Positions 35,200-45,383 of a stretch of 64,000 bases of DNA are shown here, one piece after another. The stretch's first letter is position 1, and each line of letters begins with the position of its first letter. Origin of the DNA: a bacterium 210917-DFI.7.65 (GTDB taxonomy: Bacteria; Bacillota; Clostridia; Oscillospirales; Oscillospiraceae); contig JAJCJJ010000007.1 of the NCBI GenBank assembly GCA_020555865.1, positions 62,001-126,000 of the forward strand, read 5' to 3'. The notes beneath the pieces are model-generated. The model ran no database searches. It was given only the letters and a program-made list of their open reading frames with translations, and had not been told where the DNA came from. The translations under genes and the position numbers were made by a program.

Positions 35200-35838
35200 A
35201 TGAAACAGTGGCGTGATACGAGAAGGTTGGGAAAATGGATTGCGGTTTCTCTTTTGGTGGGACTGGCGATTTCGCTTTTGTGGGGTGTATGGTCGCTGCA
35301 GCGTCAGCAGGCGCTGGCGCAGGAAGTGATTCGCCTACATGTGATCGCGGCCTCAGATAGCGATGCGGACCAGGCACTGAAACTGCAGGTGCGTGATGCG
35401 GTGCTGGCACAGGCTACAGACTGGCTGGCCGGTACAACAGATCGGGATGAGGCGGAAGATATTCTGCGCACACATCTGGCAGAGTTGCGGGATACAGCGC
35501 AGGCCACTGTGCAGTTGCAGGGGTGTGAAGATGTGGTGGAAGCGTGGCTGACGCCGGAAAGCTATCCTACGCGGGATTACGGCGCTTTTGCTCTGCCGGG
35601 CGGCGAATATCTGAGCCTGCGCATCATCATCGGCGAGGGTGCGGGGCACAACTGGTGGTGCGTGGTATTTCCTCCGCTGTGTACCACGGCGGCGGCTGGA
35701 GATATGGAAGAAGCGGCCCGGGATGCCGGATTGTCTGAGGATGATGTGGCCCTGATCACCCGCTCTGACGAAGGTTATACATTGAAATTCAAATCCATTG
35801 AGCTGTGGGAACAGTGGACAGCGGGATGGAAAAAATGA
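35200..35838 (+). CDS. spoIIR: Stage II sporulation protein R
   Basis: 212 aa. One N-terminal membrane or signal segment (WIAVSLLVGLAISLLWGVW), then the SpoIIR domain: VIRLHVIAASDSDADQALKL, SYPTRDYGAFALPGGEYLSL and GAGHNWWCVVFPPLC. SpoIIR is made in the forespore and triggers SpoIIGA to activate sigma-E in the mother cell. Its presence argues that the organism is a spore former. The ATG at 35200 has AGGA upstream. Confidence 0.94.
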   Translation: MKQWRDTRRLGKWIAVSLLVGLAISLLWGVWSLQRQQALAQEVIRLHVIAASDSDADQALKLQVRDAVLAQATDWLAGTTDRDEAEDILRTHLAELRDTAQATVQLQGCEDVVEAWLTPESYPTRDYGAFALPGGEYLSLRIIIGEGAGHNWWCVVFPPLCTTAAAGDMEEAARDAGLSEDDVALITRSDEGYTLKFKSIELWEQWTAGWKK

Positions 35839-36010
35839 CCGTTTTCTGGCGGCTGCGGTCTCAGTATGCCTTCTCGGCGGCAGCAATCGCAGCCGGACCG
35901 ATGCGGTGCCGTCGCCGTTCCGGCATGGGGCGGATGCGTGTGCGCAGCGCAGCAGTCTATCCCGGCAGATGCGCTGACGGCTCTTTCGGCATCAGGTACG
36001 AGAATCCCTC

Positions 36011-36039
36011 TTTTCGCTTTCCGATGTGTGTGCTATAAT
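36011..36039 (+). promoter_or_regulatory. Extended -10 promoter of addB
   Basis: TGCTATAAT with an extended TG (36031-36039). The -35 region (TTTTCG) is weak. Confidence 0.55.
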
Positions 36040-36081
36040 ATCGGCAAAAATGACATGAGAAAAGCGGGAGGGTACACGAAG

Positions 36082-39000
36082 ATGGCGCAGCAGGGGTTAA
36101 CGATTTTGATGGATCGGGCACGAACAGGAAAAAGCGCGGCTCTTTGGCGTGAAATCGCTGCAGAGGGGCTGAAAGGGCGACAGATGCTGCTGGTGCCGGA
36201 GCACGCATCCCATCAGGCGGAGCGGGATCTGTGCCGCGCCTGCGGCAATCGGGCTTCCCGTCATGCTGCGGTGGCCAGCTTCCGCTGGTTGGCGGCGGAT
36301 GTGCTGGAGTACGCCGGCGGTGCAGGGGACACTATGCTGGATGGCGGCGGAAAAATTTTGACCATGTACCGTGCTCTGCAGAAGAATCTGAGCGTCCTGA
36401 AGCTCTACCGCCGCCCTTCCCAGCGGGCGGCTTTTTTGGAACAGCTCATCCATTTGGACGATGAGCTGCGTTCTTATCAGGTGAGCGCGGAAGACCTGCT
36501 GGCGCGCCGCGGCGCCGTGTCCGGCCCGCTGGCGGATAAACTGCAGGACCTTGCTCTGATCTGCGGGTCCTATGAAGCACTGCTCACCGAAAACGGCCGG
36601 GACTGCCGCGATTTGATGGACCGCCTGCTGGACGCGTTGAAAACCGAAAAAGGGCAGGATTATTTCCGCGGTATGCGCATTTATGCCGACGGGTTTCTTT
36701 ATTTCAATGCCCGGGAGGAAGAGGTACTGCGCTGCATGATCCGCTGCGCCGAATCGGTCACCGTGACGCTGTTGGGGGACCGGGAACGCACCGGGGGGAT
36801 TTACGATGTGGCACAAAAGGTACGGGGGCGTCTTGTCCGCATTGCTGCGGAAGAAGGGCGGCCCTGCCGCACCATTGCTTCGCCGCTGCGCGGGGAAAAA
36901 CAGGGAGATGCGGCTCTGCGTCATCTGGAGCAGGCTTTTTTCGGGAACATGAAGCCCTTTGGCGCGCCGACGGATGCCATTCGCCTGTGCGCGGCGGAGA
37001 ACACCTATGCCGAGGTGGAACATGCGGCGGCACAGATCCGCACGCTGCTTTGCACTGGACAGTGCCGCTGCCGGGATATTCTGGTGTGCGCCCGCAATAT
37101 GCCCGATTATGAGGCTACCATTGAAAATGTGTTTGAACGCTATGAGATCCCGGTGTTTTTGAATCGCAGCCGGGATATTTTGGAAAAACCTGTGGTGGCC
37201 CTGGTGCTGGCAGCGCTGGACACGGTTTCCGGCGGCTGGGAATATGAGGATGTATTCCGCTATCTCAAAACCGGTATGGCTGGCATCTCGCTGGAAGCGT
37301 GTGATGCGCTGGAAAACTATGTGCTCAAGTGGGACCTGCGCGGCAGCGCCTGGACGCGGGATGCGCCCTGGACAGCGCACCCGGAGGGATATGGCGCTGA
37401 AGAGAACGAAGAGAGCTGCGCCCTCCTTGCCTCGCTCAATGCGGTGCGGGAGACTGTGCGTGCGCCGTTGATGACGCTGCAGCGAGCTGTGCAGGAGCGG
37501 CAGGGCGCCCGCGCTCAGGCTGCGGCGCTATATGCTTTTTTGGAGACGATCCGGCTGCCGGAGCAGCTGCAGGAGAAAACAGCGCGCTTTCGCGCCATGG
37601 GGGAAAACAAACTGGCCGATGAATATGCCCAGGTTTGGCGTATTTTGTGCGATGTGTTGGATCAGTTTGTGCTGATTTTGGGCGAACTTCCCTTGGAGCG
37701 GGGCGAGTTTGGACGGCTTTTGAAGCTGGTGCTGACACAGTATGATGTGGGCACCATTCCTGCAGCGCTGGATCAGGTTAGCGTAACGGAAATCACCCGC
37801 AATGATCGGCGGGGCTATCCGTATGTGTTTTTTCTGGGCGTCAATGATCATGTGCTGCCTGCGGCGGGAAGCCCGGGCGGTATTCTCACCGACAGCGACC
37901 GGGCTGAGCTTTTGGCCCAATCGCTGCGTCTGGCGCCTTTTGGCATGGAGCAGATGGACATGGAGCTAATGCACCTGTATGCCGCTTTGGGGCAGGCGGA
38001 ACGCCGGTTGTATGCAAGCTGGGCCGCTGCGGATGCCGGCGGAACGGAGCTGCGGCCGGCCTTTGCCGTCGGGCGCATCCGGGGGCTGTTTCCGGATCTG
38101 AACGTGGAAACGTCCGGGCCGGAACGGCTGCTGGCCGCGCCGGTGAGCGCGCTGGAAGAAGCGGGCCGGCAGGGCGGCGGCGCGCTGTGGGATTATTTTG
38201 CCGGCCGGCAGGACTGCGCGCCGGCCATGGCCGCCATGGAGCGCGCCCGCACTATGGAGCGGGGCCGCCTGTCACCGGCGGCGGTGCGCACGCTGTATGG
38301 CGAAAATATCCGTATGTCCGCTTCTCGCATGGATAAGATCAACGCCTGCCATTTTGCCTTTTTTATGGAATACGGCCTGAAAGCAAAGGAACGCCGCAAA
38401 GCGGGATTGGACGCGCCGGAAATCGGAACCTTCCTTCACTATCTGTTGGAAAATACGGCCCGGGAGGCCAGACTGCGCGGCGGCTTTGAATGCCTGCGCC
38501 GGGAGGAACTGCACGGGCTGATCAGGGGCTATATCGACCGCTTTGCGGCGGAGCAGCTGGGCGGCCTGGAAGACAAAAGCGCACGTTTCCGCTACTTGTT
38601 TAACCGGTTGAAAAAAACGGCGTATGCTATTGTGGACAATGTGGCTGCAGAGTTGGCTGTGTCGGATTTTGTGCCGTTGGCGTTTGAGCTGGAATTCGGC
38701 GAAAAGGGCGTGCTGCCCGCCGTGTCGATCCGCTCCGGAGATACTGCTTTGCGCGTGGGCGGAAAGGTGGACCGGGTGGACGGTTGGCTTAAAGACGGAA
38801 AACTCTATCTGCGCGTGGTGGATTACAAGACTGGCAAAAAGAAATTTGATCTTTCAGAAATTTTGCATGGCGTGGGCGTGCAGATGCTGCTGTATTTGTT
38901 TGCGCTGGAGCGCCAGGGGCTGGCGGCTCTGGGCGGAGGCGAAGTGAAGGAGATCGTGGGAGCGGGCGTGGAGTATCTTCCCGCGCGGGATGCGATCCTC

Positions 39001-39453
39001 ACCATGGACCGCGGCGCCAGCGAAGCGCAGATCGCGGATGCTATGGAAAAAGAACTCAAGCGCAGCGGCATGTTTTTGTACAACGCCGAGGTGCTCGAGG
39101 CCATGGAACACGGCTGCACGCAGGAGCCGCACTTCCTGCCCCTGAGCGTGAAAAAAGACGGCACCATCGCCGACGGCGTGGCCACGGCGGCACAGCTGGG
39201 CAAGCTGAGCCGCTATGTGGACCGCTTGCTCAAAAACATTGCTGCGGAAATGGGGAGGGGCAACATCGACGCCGATCCCAATTACCAGAGCGAAAGCAAA
39301 AACGCATGCACCTACTGTGCCTTTGCTTCGGCCTGCCATTTTGAAGAAGGGCGCGGGCGGGACCGCAAACGCTATATTGCCTCGGTGAAGGAGAGCGCGT
39401 TTTGGGAAGCGCTGGATTGTATGAAGGACATGGATGCCGGAGGGGAGGAATGA
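36082..39453 (+). CDS. addB: ATP-dependent helicase/nuclease subunit B
   Basis: 1123 aa. N-terminal helicase-like part with the P-loop variant DRARTGKSAALWREI (first Gly of the motif is Asp). Middle section TEITRNDRRGYPYVFFLGVND. C-terminal nuclease domain with VVDYKTGKKKFDLSEIL and an iron-sulphur set: an upstream Cys in MDKINACHFAFFMEYG and Cys-x2-Cys-x5-Cys in CTYCAFASAC. With AddA it resects DNA ends at Chi sites for recombination repair. The ATG at 36082 follows GGGAGGG. addA begins 3 bp after its stop. Confidence 0.96.
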   Translation: MAQQGLTILMDRARTGKSAALWREIAAEGLKGRQMLLVPEHASHQAERDLCRACGNRASRHAAVASFRWLAADVLEYAGGAGDTMLDGGGKILTMYRALQKNLSVLKLYRRPSQRAAFLEQLIHLDDELRSYQVSAEDLLARRGAVSGPLADKLQDLALICGSYEALLTENGRDCRDLMDRLLDALKTEKGQDYFRGMRIYADGFLYFNAREEEVLRCMIRCAESVTVTLLGDRERTGGIYDVAQKVRGRLVRIAAEEGRPCRTIASPLRGEKQGDAALRHLEQAFFGNMKPFGAPTDAIRLCAAENTYAEVEHAAAQIRTLLCTGQCRCRDILVCARNMPDYEATIENVFERYEIPVFLNRSRDILEKPVVALVLAALDTVSGGWEYEDVFRYLKTGMAGISLEACDALENYVLKWDLRGSAWTRDAPWTAHPEGYGAEENEESCALLASLNAVRETVRAPLMTLQRAVQERQGARAQAAALYAFLETIRLPEQLQEKTARFRAMGENKLADEYAQVWRILCDVLDQFVLILGELPLERGEFGRLLKLVLTQYDVGTIPAALDQVSVTEITRNDRRGYPYVFFLGVNDHVLPAAGSPGGILTDSDRAELLAQSLRLAPFGMEQMDMELMHLYAALGQAERRLYASWAAADAGGTELRPAFAVGRIRGLFPDLNVETSGPERLLAAPVSALEEAGRQGGGALWDYFAGRQDCAPAMAAMERARTMERGRLSPAAVRTLYGENIRMSASRMDKINACHFAFFMEYGLKAKERRKAGLDAPEIGTFLHYLLENTAREARLRGGFECLRREELHGLIRGYIDRFAAEQLGGLEDKSARFRYLFNRLKKTAYAIVDNVAAELAVSDFVPLAFELEFGEKGVLPAVSIRSGDTALRVGGKVDRVDGWLKDGKLYLRVVDYKTGKKKFDLSEILHGVGVQMLLYLFALERQGLAALGGGEVKEIVGAGVEYLPARDAILTMDRGASEAQIADAMEKELKRSGMFLYNAEVLEAMEHGCTQEPHFLPLSVKKDGTIADGVATAAQLGKLSRYVDRLLKNIAAEMGRGNIDADPNYQSESKNACTYCAFASACHFEEGRGRDRKRYIASVKESAFWEALDCMKDMDAGGEE

Positions 39454-39456
39454 GTT

Positions 39457-42400
39457 ATGGGTGTGCGTTTGACGGAAGAACAGCAGGAGGCGGTGCGTAA
39501 CCGGGGCGGAAGCCTGCTGGTGTCCGCCGCGGCAGGCAGCGGAAAAACCAAGGTGCTGGTAGAACGATTGTTTCGCTATATCACGGACGAAGAGGATCCG
39601 GCGGATGTGACGGATTTCCTGATTATTACATATACCAAGGCGGCGGCTGCGGAGCTGCGCATGAAAATTGCCGCGGAGCTGTCCGAACGCCTGGCGGAAG
39701 ATGCAGGAAATCTCCACTTGCATAAACAGGCTATGCTGATCTACCGCGCCGATGTACGTACGGTGGATTCTTTTTGCACCGCCTTGCTGGGGGAAAACAT
39801 CCAGCTGGTTGGCGGCGAGAAGGATTGCGCCCTGACGCCGGATTTCCGCGTGCTGGATGAACGGGAAGCCGATCTTCTGCGCCGCCAGGTGCTGGGGCGG
39901 GTGCTGGAAACGTTTTATGAGGAAATGGATGAAGGCGCGGCGGAATTGGCGGATACCATCGGCGCCGGACGGGATGACACGGCGCTGGAAGAATTGGTGC
40001 TGCAAATTTTCTCCAAGCTGCAAAGCCATGCCTATCCACTGCGCTGGCTGGCTGAGCAGGAGGAATACTGGAGCGCCATTCCCGCGCAGGTGGAGCGGAC
40101 GCCCTTTGGCCGGGAACTGATTGCCGACGCCCAGGCGACGCTGCGTTATTGGAGCGCTATGTTTTCGGACGTCTGCCGGGAGATGGAAAGCGATGAAACG
40201 CTGGCGGCGAAGTATCTGCCCTCGTTCTCCGCTGCACGGGAGAGTATGGAAGATTTCCTCGCCCGTCTGGAGCAGGGATGGGACACGGCGCGTGAGGGAG
40301 AAATCCTGTTTCCCCGCCTGGGTGTGGTGCGGGGCGAGAACGCACAGAAGGAGCGGGCAAAGGCCCTGTGGGATGAGTGCAAAAAGGACTGCGAGAAAGT
40401 GCGCAGGCGCTTTTCTGTTTCCGGCGCGGAGCTGCGCGACGATTTGCAGCGCATGGCTCCGGCCATGCTGGCGCTGCTGCGCCTGACAGAGACCTTTGCG
40501 CAGGGTTATGCTGCTGAAAAGCTGCGCCGCAACGCTACAGATTTTTCGGATCAGGAGCATTTTGCGCTGGCGCTTCTGATGGATGAAACGGGTAAGCCCA
40601 CGGAGTTGGGGCGCGCGGTATCTGCGCGTTACCGCGAAATTATGATCGACGAATTCCAGGACACCAACGAAGTGCAGAATCAGATTTTTGCGGCCGTATC
40701 CCGGGAGGAAAAGAATTTGTTCATGGTGGGGGATATGAAGCAGTCCATCTATCGCTTCCGCCTGGCCGACCCCACGATTTTCCTGCGCCACTATCAGGCA
40801 GACCCTCTGTTCAGTCAGGCGAAGGAGGGGCAGGAGCGCAAGCTGCTGCTCAGCCGTAATTTCCGCTCCCGCCGGGAGATTTTGGATGCGGCCAACTTTG
40901 TATGCGCCAACCTGATGAGTCCGGAAGTGGGGGAAATGGCTTACACGGAAGACGAGGCCCTGCATTTCGGAGCGGAGTACTATGTAGAGCGCTCCGGCTG
41001 CGACACGGAATTCTATTTGGTGGACCATCCCAAAAAAGATGCGGAAGCCGAGGCAAAAGAAGAGGTCAAATGCGCTGAAACGGAAGCGCGCTTTGTGGCC
41101 TGCCGCATTCGGGCACTGCTGGACGAACCGTTTCTTGTGCAGGATGAGGCGGGCGGGCTGCGCCCTGTGCGGGAGGAGGACATCGTCATTCTGCTGCGTT
41201 CTCCCGGTGCGCGGCAGAAGCTCTATGAGCGGGTGCTTTCCGAGCAGAGGATCGCCTGCTCCGCTGAGGGCGGTGAAGAATTTTTCTCTGCGATGGAGGT
41301 CGCTGTGGTGTATGCCATGCTGCAGCTCATCGACAACCCGCACCAGGATGTGCCGCTGATCTCCGTGCTGCGCTCGCCGGTGTTTGCCTTTGCGCCGGAC
41401 CGGCTGGCGGAGATTCGAGCCCGCTGTCCGAAAGGAGACTTTTTCACTGCGCTGCAGTGCGACGAAGGGGCAGATACCCGGCGTTTTCTGGAGGATCTGG
41501 AGCAGCTGCGCTTTCTGGCTCCGGATATGAGCGTGCACCGGCTGCTCTGGCATTTGTATAACCGCTGGAATGTGCTGGGGGTATTCGGCGCCATGGACGG
41601 CGGCGCGGAGCGCCGCGGTCGGCTGGTGACGCTGTACGAGCATGCCCGCAATTTTGAGACGGCGGGCTACCGGGGGCTGTTTCCTTTTGTGAGCCACCTG
41701 CGCGCTCTGCTGGAAGCGGGGGAGAGTATTCCTGCCGCTGCGTCCCAGGTGCGCCGGGGTGTACGGCTGATGAGCATACATAAATCCAAAGGGCTTGAGT
41801 TCCCTGTGGTGATTTTGGCGGAGCTGAATAAAAGTTTTAATAAAAGCGACGTGCAAGCTCCAGTGCTGATGCATCCGGAACTGGGACTGGGCCCGGTGTG
41901 TATTGATCTGGAACGCAAAATCCGCTACAGCACCGTGGCCCGGGACGCCGTGGCCCACCGGCAGCTGCGGGAGCAGAAAAGCGAGGAGCTGCGGGTTCTG
42001 TATGTGGCGCTGACCCGGGCCAAGGAAAAGCTGATCCTGGTGGCGGCCATGCGCAGTGCTGCCGGTGTGGTCAAGCGCCTGCTGCCCCGGGCGGAGTGTC
42101 CGGTGCCGCCGGCAGTGGTGGCGGGCTGCGGCAGCATGGCGCAATGGGTGTTGCTGCCCCTGCTGTGCCGCACGGAGTCCTATCCGCTGCGCCAGGCGGC
42201 GGACATGGAAGCGGCGGCCTGCGACAACAGCGGTATTCCCTGGCGCGTTGCCTGGGTGGATGGGGCGGAGTACTGCCAGCGCTGCCGCCTGCCGGCCCGG
42301 GCGGAAGAGCTTGCGTGCGCCGATCCTGCGCCGACGTTCGATCCCGCGCTCTTGTCCTTTCAATACGGCCACCGGCCGGAAACGCGCATTCCTTCCAAAC

Positions 42401-43047
42401 TGACGGCTACCCAGCTGAAAGGACGGCTCATTGACCAGCGCCTGGCAGAGGGGACGGAGCAGCCGATCTCTGTTCCGCTGGGCGATGTGTTTCAGGCACC
42501 GCGGTTTTTGATGCCTCAGCTGGGCCTGACTGCTGCTGAACGGGGTACTGCAATGCACAAGGCACTGCAGTTTTTGGATTTTTCACAGACCCTTTCCCGT
42601 GAGCAGATTGAGGCGGAGGTGGCGCGCATGGCACAGCAGCATTTGCTGCGGGCAGAAGAGGCTGAGGCGGTAAACACGGCGGCCTTGGCGGTGCTGTTTG
42701 CCTCACCTTTGGGGTTGGAGCTGCGCAGCGCACCGAAGGGCAAACTGTGGCGCGAATACCGTTTCTCTGTACTGGAGCGGGTGGATAAATACCTGCCGGA
42801 ACTGGACAGCGACGATGAAGTGCTGCTGCAGGGCGCGGTGGACTGCTTCTTTGAAACGGCGGACGGGTCCCTTACTGTGGTGGATTTCAAGACTGACCGC
42901 ATCGCGCCCGGCGGCGAAAGGGAAAAGGCAGAGGAATACCGCCCGCAGCTCACGGCTTACAGCGATGTACTGGAGCGGATCTTTGAGCGGCCCGTTACCC
43001 GGCGCATTCTCTATTTCTTTGCCACCGGGGAACGTGTTCTGCTGTAA
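39457..43047 (+). CDS. addA: ATP-dependent helicase/nuclease subunit A
   Basis: 1196 aa. UvrD-like helicase: LTEEQQEAV, Walker A SAAAGSGKTKVLVERL, FLIITYTKAAAAELR, Walker B IMIDEFQDTNEVQ, VGDMKQSIYRFRLAD and VRLMSIHKSKGLEFPVV. The C-terminal nuclease has VVDFKTDRIAPGGE. It unwinds 3'-5' and cuts DNA together with AddB. Translation is probably coupled to addB. The gene ends a two-gene operon before rpmE. Confidence 0.97.
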   Translation: MGVRLTEEQQEAVRNRGGSLLVSAAAGSGKTKVLVERLFRYITDEEDPADVTDFLIITYTKAAAAELRMKIAAELSERLAEDAGNLHLHKQAMLIYRADVRTVDSFCTALLGENIQLVGGEKDCALTPDFRVLDEREADLLRRQVLGRVLETFYEEMDEGAAELADTIGAGRDDTALEELVLQIFSKLQSHAYPLRWLAEQEEYWSAIPAQVERTPFGRELIADAQATLRYWSAMFSDVCREMESDETLAAKYLPSFSAARESMEDFLARLEQGWDTAREGEILFPRLGVVRGENAQKERAKALWDECKKDCEKVRRRFSVSGAELRDDLQRMAPAMLALLRLTETFAQGYAAEKLRRNATDFSDQEHFALALLMDETGKPTELGRAVSARYREIMIDEFQDTNEVQNQIFAAVSREEKNLFMVGDMKQSIYRFRLADPTIFLRHYQADPLFSQAKEGQERKLLLSRNFRSRREILDAANFVCANLMSPEVGEMAYTEDEALHFGAEYYVERSGCDTEFYLVDHPKKDAEAEAKEEVKCAETEARFVACRIRALLDEPFLVQDEAGGLRPVREEDIVILLRSPGARQKLYERVLSEQRIACSAEGGEEFFSAMEVAVVYAMLQLIDNPHQDVPLISVLRSPVFAFAPDRLAEIRARCPKGDFFTALQCDEGADTRRFLEDLEQLRFLAPDMSVHRLLWHLYNRWNVLGVFGAMDGGAERRGRLVTLYEHARNFETAGYRGLFPFVSHLRALLEAGESIPAAASQVRRGVRLMSIHKSKGLEFPVVILAELNKSFNKSDVQAPVLMHPELGLGPVCIDLERKIRYSTVARDAVAHRQLREQKSEELRVLYVALTRAKEKLILVAAMRSAAGVVKRLLPRAECPVPPAVVAGCGSMAQWVLLPLLCRTESYPLRQAADMEAAACDNSGIPWRVAWVDGAEYCQRCRLPARAEELACADPAPTFDPALLSFQYGHRPETRIPSKLTATQLKGRLIDQRLAEGTEQPISVPLGDVFQAPRFLMPQLGLTAAERGTAMHKALQFLDFSQTLSREQIEAEVARMAQQHLLRAEEAEAVNTAALAVLFASPLGLELRSAPKGKLWREYRFSVLERVDKYLPELDSDDEVLLQGAVDCFFETADGSLTVVDFKTDRIAPGGEREKAEEYRPQLTAYSDVLERIFERPVTRRILYFFATGERVLL

Positions 43048-43101
43048 TGCGTTATTCTGGAGAGAATGCGGAAAAGTTTTGCTGGATTTTCAAAATAATG
43101 C

Positions 43102-43130
43102 TTGCTTTTCTATAACTGGTGTGGTAAACT
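43102..43130 (+). promoter_or_regulatory. Promoter of rpmE
   Basis: TTGCTT (43102-43107), 17-bp spacer, TAAACT (43125-43130). Confidence 0.65.
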
Positions 43131-43181
43131 AACTTTTGCCTGTTATAAGGTATTTAACGCGGAAAGAGGTGAACAAGAGCA

Positions 43182-43379
43182 ATGAAGGAAGGAATCCATC
43201 CCAATTATCAGCAGACTACAATTCGCTGCGCCTGCGGTAATGTGATTGAGACAGGTTCTACCAAGAAGGATATCAAGGTGGAAGTCTGCTCTAAGTGTCA
43301 CCCCTTCTTCACTGGCAAGCAGAAGCTGGTGGATACCGGCGGACGTGTTGCGCGGTTCAACAAGAAGTTCGGCCTGTAA
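43182..43379 (+). CDS. rpmE: 50S ribosomal protein L31
   Basis: 65 aa. Zinc-type L31: cysteines in [13 protein letters not shown] and [15 protein letters not shown], followed by [15 protein letters not shown]. It keeps the zinc ligands, so it is the zinc-containing form rather than the zinc-free paralogue. The ATG follows AAAGAGGTG. It is a single unit with a strong terminator. Confidence 0.97.
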   Translation: MKEGIHPNYQQTTIRCACGNVIETGSTKKDIKVEVCSKCHPFFTGKQKLVDTGGRVARFNKKFGL

Positions 43380-43411
43380 GAAGAGCGTTCGCATTGACGA
43401 GCAATCACATC

Positions 43412-43450
43412 AAACGGCGCTGCCCTGTCGGGGCGGTGCCGTTTTTTTAT
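43412..43450 (+). terminator. Terminator after rpmE
   Basis: AAACGGCGCTGCCC and GGGCGGTGCCGTTT stem followed by a T run. Confidence 0.88.
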
Positions 43451-43536
43451 TGAGCGGCTTTCTTTTTTCTTCGGCACAGCATATACTAAATGGGTATTAT
43501 ATGTCGTGATTTTTCTGCTGCAAAAGGAGGAGCATT

Positions 43537-44049
43537 ATGAGCGGTCAACTGCAAGAAATGGAGATCAGGGATTTGTCCTGTGATGTATTTCAGGTGTTTC
43601 AGCATGCCACGCCTCTTTTGAGTGCGGGCAGTGCGGAGAAATTCAATACCATGGTCATCGGCTGGGGCGGCCTGGGCACGCTGTGGGGCAAGGCGGTCTG
43701 TACGGTGTATGTTCGTCCCCAGCGCTACACCTATGAATTTATGGAGCGGGAGAATGCTTTCAGCGTATCCGTTCTGCCGCCGGAGTGCCGCGAAGCGCTG
43801 CGCGTCTGCGGCAGCGAAAGCGGGCGGGATGTGGATAAGGTGAAAAAGTGCGGCCTGACGCCTGCCTTCAACGCCCTGGGCGCGCCCTATTTTGAACAGG
43901 CGCAGCTGGTGCTGGTGTGCCGCAAGCTGTATGCCGATGATCTGCGGCCGGAGAAGTTCACAGACCAGAGTTTGGACGGCCGCTGGTACCCGGAGCACGA
44001 TTATCATCGCATGTATGCGGGCGAAGTCGTGCAGGTGCTGAAAAAATAA
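43537..44049 (+). CDS. Flavin reductase family protein
   Basis: 170 aa. Split-barrel FMN-binding fold: KFNTMVIGWGGLGTLWGKAV, TVYVRPQRYTYEFME and NAFSVSVLPPECREAL. The family reduces flavins or uses bound FMN in redox reactions; the electron donor is not evident here. The ATG follows AAAAGGAGGAG. It precedes hflX by 17 bp and may be co-transcribed. Confidence 0.85.
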   Translation: MSGQLQEMEIRDLSCDVFQVFQHATPLLSAGSAEKFNTMVIGWGGLGTLWGKAVCTVYVRPQRYTYEFMERENAFSVSVLPPECREALRVCGSESGRDVDKVKKCGLTPAFNALGAPYFEQAQLVLVCRKLYADDLRPEKFTDQSLDGRWYPEHDYHRMYAGEVVQVLKK

Positions 44050-44066
44050 CCATTCTCGGAGGAACT

Positions 44067-45383
44067 ATGGAACAACTACAAAAGACAGCGGAACCGATGC
44101 GCCGGGAGCGTGTGATTCTGGTGGGGCTCCATTCCCCCCGGCTCAAGCGCGAGGAGAATGCGGACGATTGGTCCATGGAAGAGCTGGCGGCCCTGACGGA
44201 TACCGCCGGAGGCTGTGTGGCAGCCTGTGCGCTGCAGAATAAGGACGCCCCGGACCCGCGTACGTTTATCGGCGAAGGAAAAGTAGCCGAGATCAAAGAA
44301 CTGGTTGCCTCGGAGCGGGCGGACATGGTCATTTTTGACAATGACCTCTCGCCCTCCCAGATGCGGGTGCTGACCGATGAATTCGGCGTGCAGGTGCTGG
44401 ACCGCAGCGGCCTGATCCTGGATATCTTTGCCCAGCGGGCCAAGACAAAGGAGGGGCGGCTGCAGGTGGAGCTGGCGCAGTATCAATATCTGCTGCCCCG
44501 GCTGACCGGTATGTGGACGCACCTGACGCGTCAGAACGCCGCTGGCGGCAAGAGTCCCATCGGCACCCGCGGTCCCGGTGAAACCCAGCTGGAAACCGAC
44601 CGCCGCCACATCCACCGAAAAATCGACAAACTGCGGGAGGATTTGGAGGAAGTGCGCCGGGTGCGCGGTACCCAGCGCCAGCAACGCATGAAAAACGAAA
44701 TCCCGGTGGTGGCCATTGTGGGTTACACCAACGCGGGAAAATCCACGCTGCTCAACGCCCTGACCGGCGCCGCCATTCCAGCCAACAACCGCCTGTTTGA
44801 CACACTGGATACCACTTCCCGTCTGCTGGCGGTCAGCGATATGATGGATGTGGTGATTTCGGATACGGTGGGTTTTATCCGCAAGCTGCCTCACCAGCTG
44901 GTGGACGCCTTTAAGGCCACGCTGGAAGAGCTGGAATATGCCGACCTGCTGCTTCATGTTATCGACGCGTCCAATCCCGTGTGGGAGGAACAGGCTGCTG
45001 TGGTGGATGCGCTGATTGCGGAATTGGGGGCGCAGACCACGCCCTGCATCCGCGTGTACAATAAATCGGACTGCGTCAGTGCGGAAAACCGGCCTTGGGG
45101 TGCGGGAAGCATTGCGATCTCCGCTAAAACCGGCGCGGGCCTTCCAGAGCTGCTGGCGCTGATTGAACGAACGCTGGACAAAGGCAGCTGCCGATTAACG
45201 TTGCGGATTCCTTATGAACGGGGCGATTTGCTGGATCTGCTCTACCGAGAGGCCAAGGTGCTTTCGGTGCGATATGAAGAGGCTACGGTGGTCGATGCGG
45301 TGTGCACACAGCGCACATTGGGAAAGGTGCGCGTCTATGCCGACCCGCCGCATCCGGAGGAAAAGGAGGAGTGGGAACGGTGA
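44067..45383 (+). CDS. hflX: GTPase HflX
   Basis: 438 aa. N-terminal HflX domain (TFIGEGKVAEIKELV, FDNDLSPSQMRVLTD) with a GPGETQLETDRR motif, then a Ras-like GTPase with GYTNAGKSTLLNAL, DTVGFIRKLPHQLV and a NKSD motif. It binds ribosomes and splits them under stress. The next gene overlaps its stop by 4 bp. Confidence 0.95.
   Translation: MEQLQKTAEPMRRERVILVGLHSPRLKREENADDWSMEELAALTDTAGGCVAACALQNKDAPDPRTFIGEGKVAEIKELVASERADMVIFDNDLSPSQMRVLTDEFGVQVLDRSGLILDIFAQRAKTKEGRLQVELAQYQYLLPRLTGMWTHLTRQNAAGGKSPIGTRGPGETQLETDRRHIHRKIDKLREDLEEVRRVRGTQRQQRMKNEIPVVAIVGYTNAGKSTLLNALTGAAIPANNRLFDTLDTTSRLLAVSDMMDVVISDTVGFIRKLPHQLVDAFKATLEELEYADLLLHVIDASNPVWEEQAAVVDALIAELGAQTTPCIRVYNKSDCVSAENRPWGAGSIAISAKTGAGLPELLALIERTLDKGSCRLTLRIPYERGDLLDLLYREAKVLSVRYEEATVVDAVCTQRTLGKVRVYADPPHPEEKEEWER

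Noticed and set aside
38854..42558. Long minus-strand ORF across addB/addA
   Set aside because: Shadow frame of addA; no start signal or family match.
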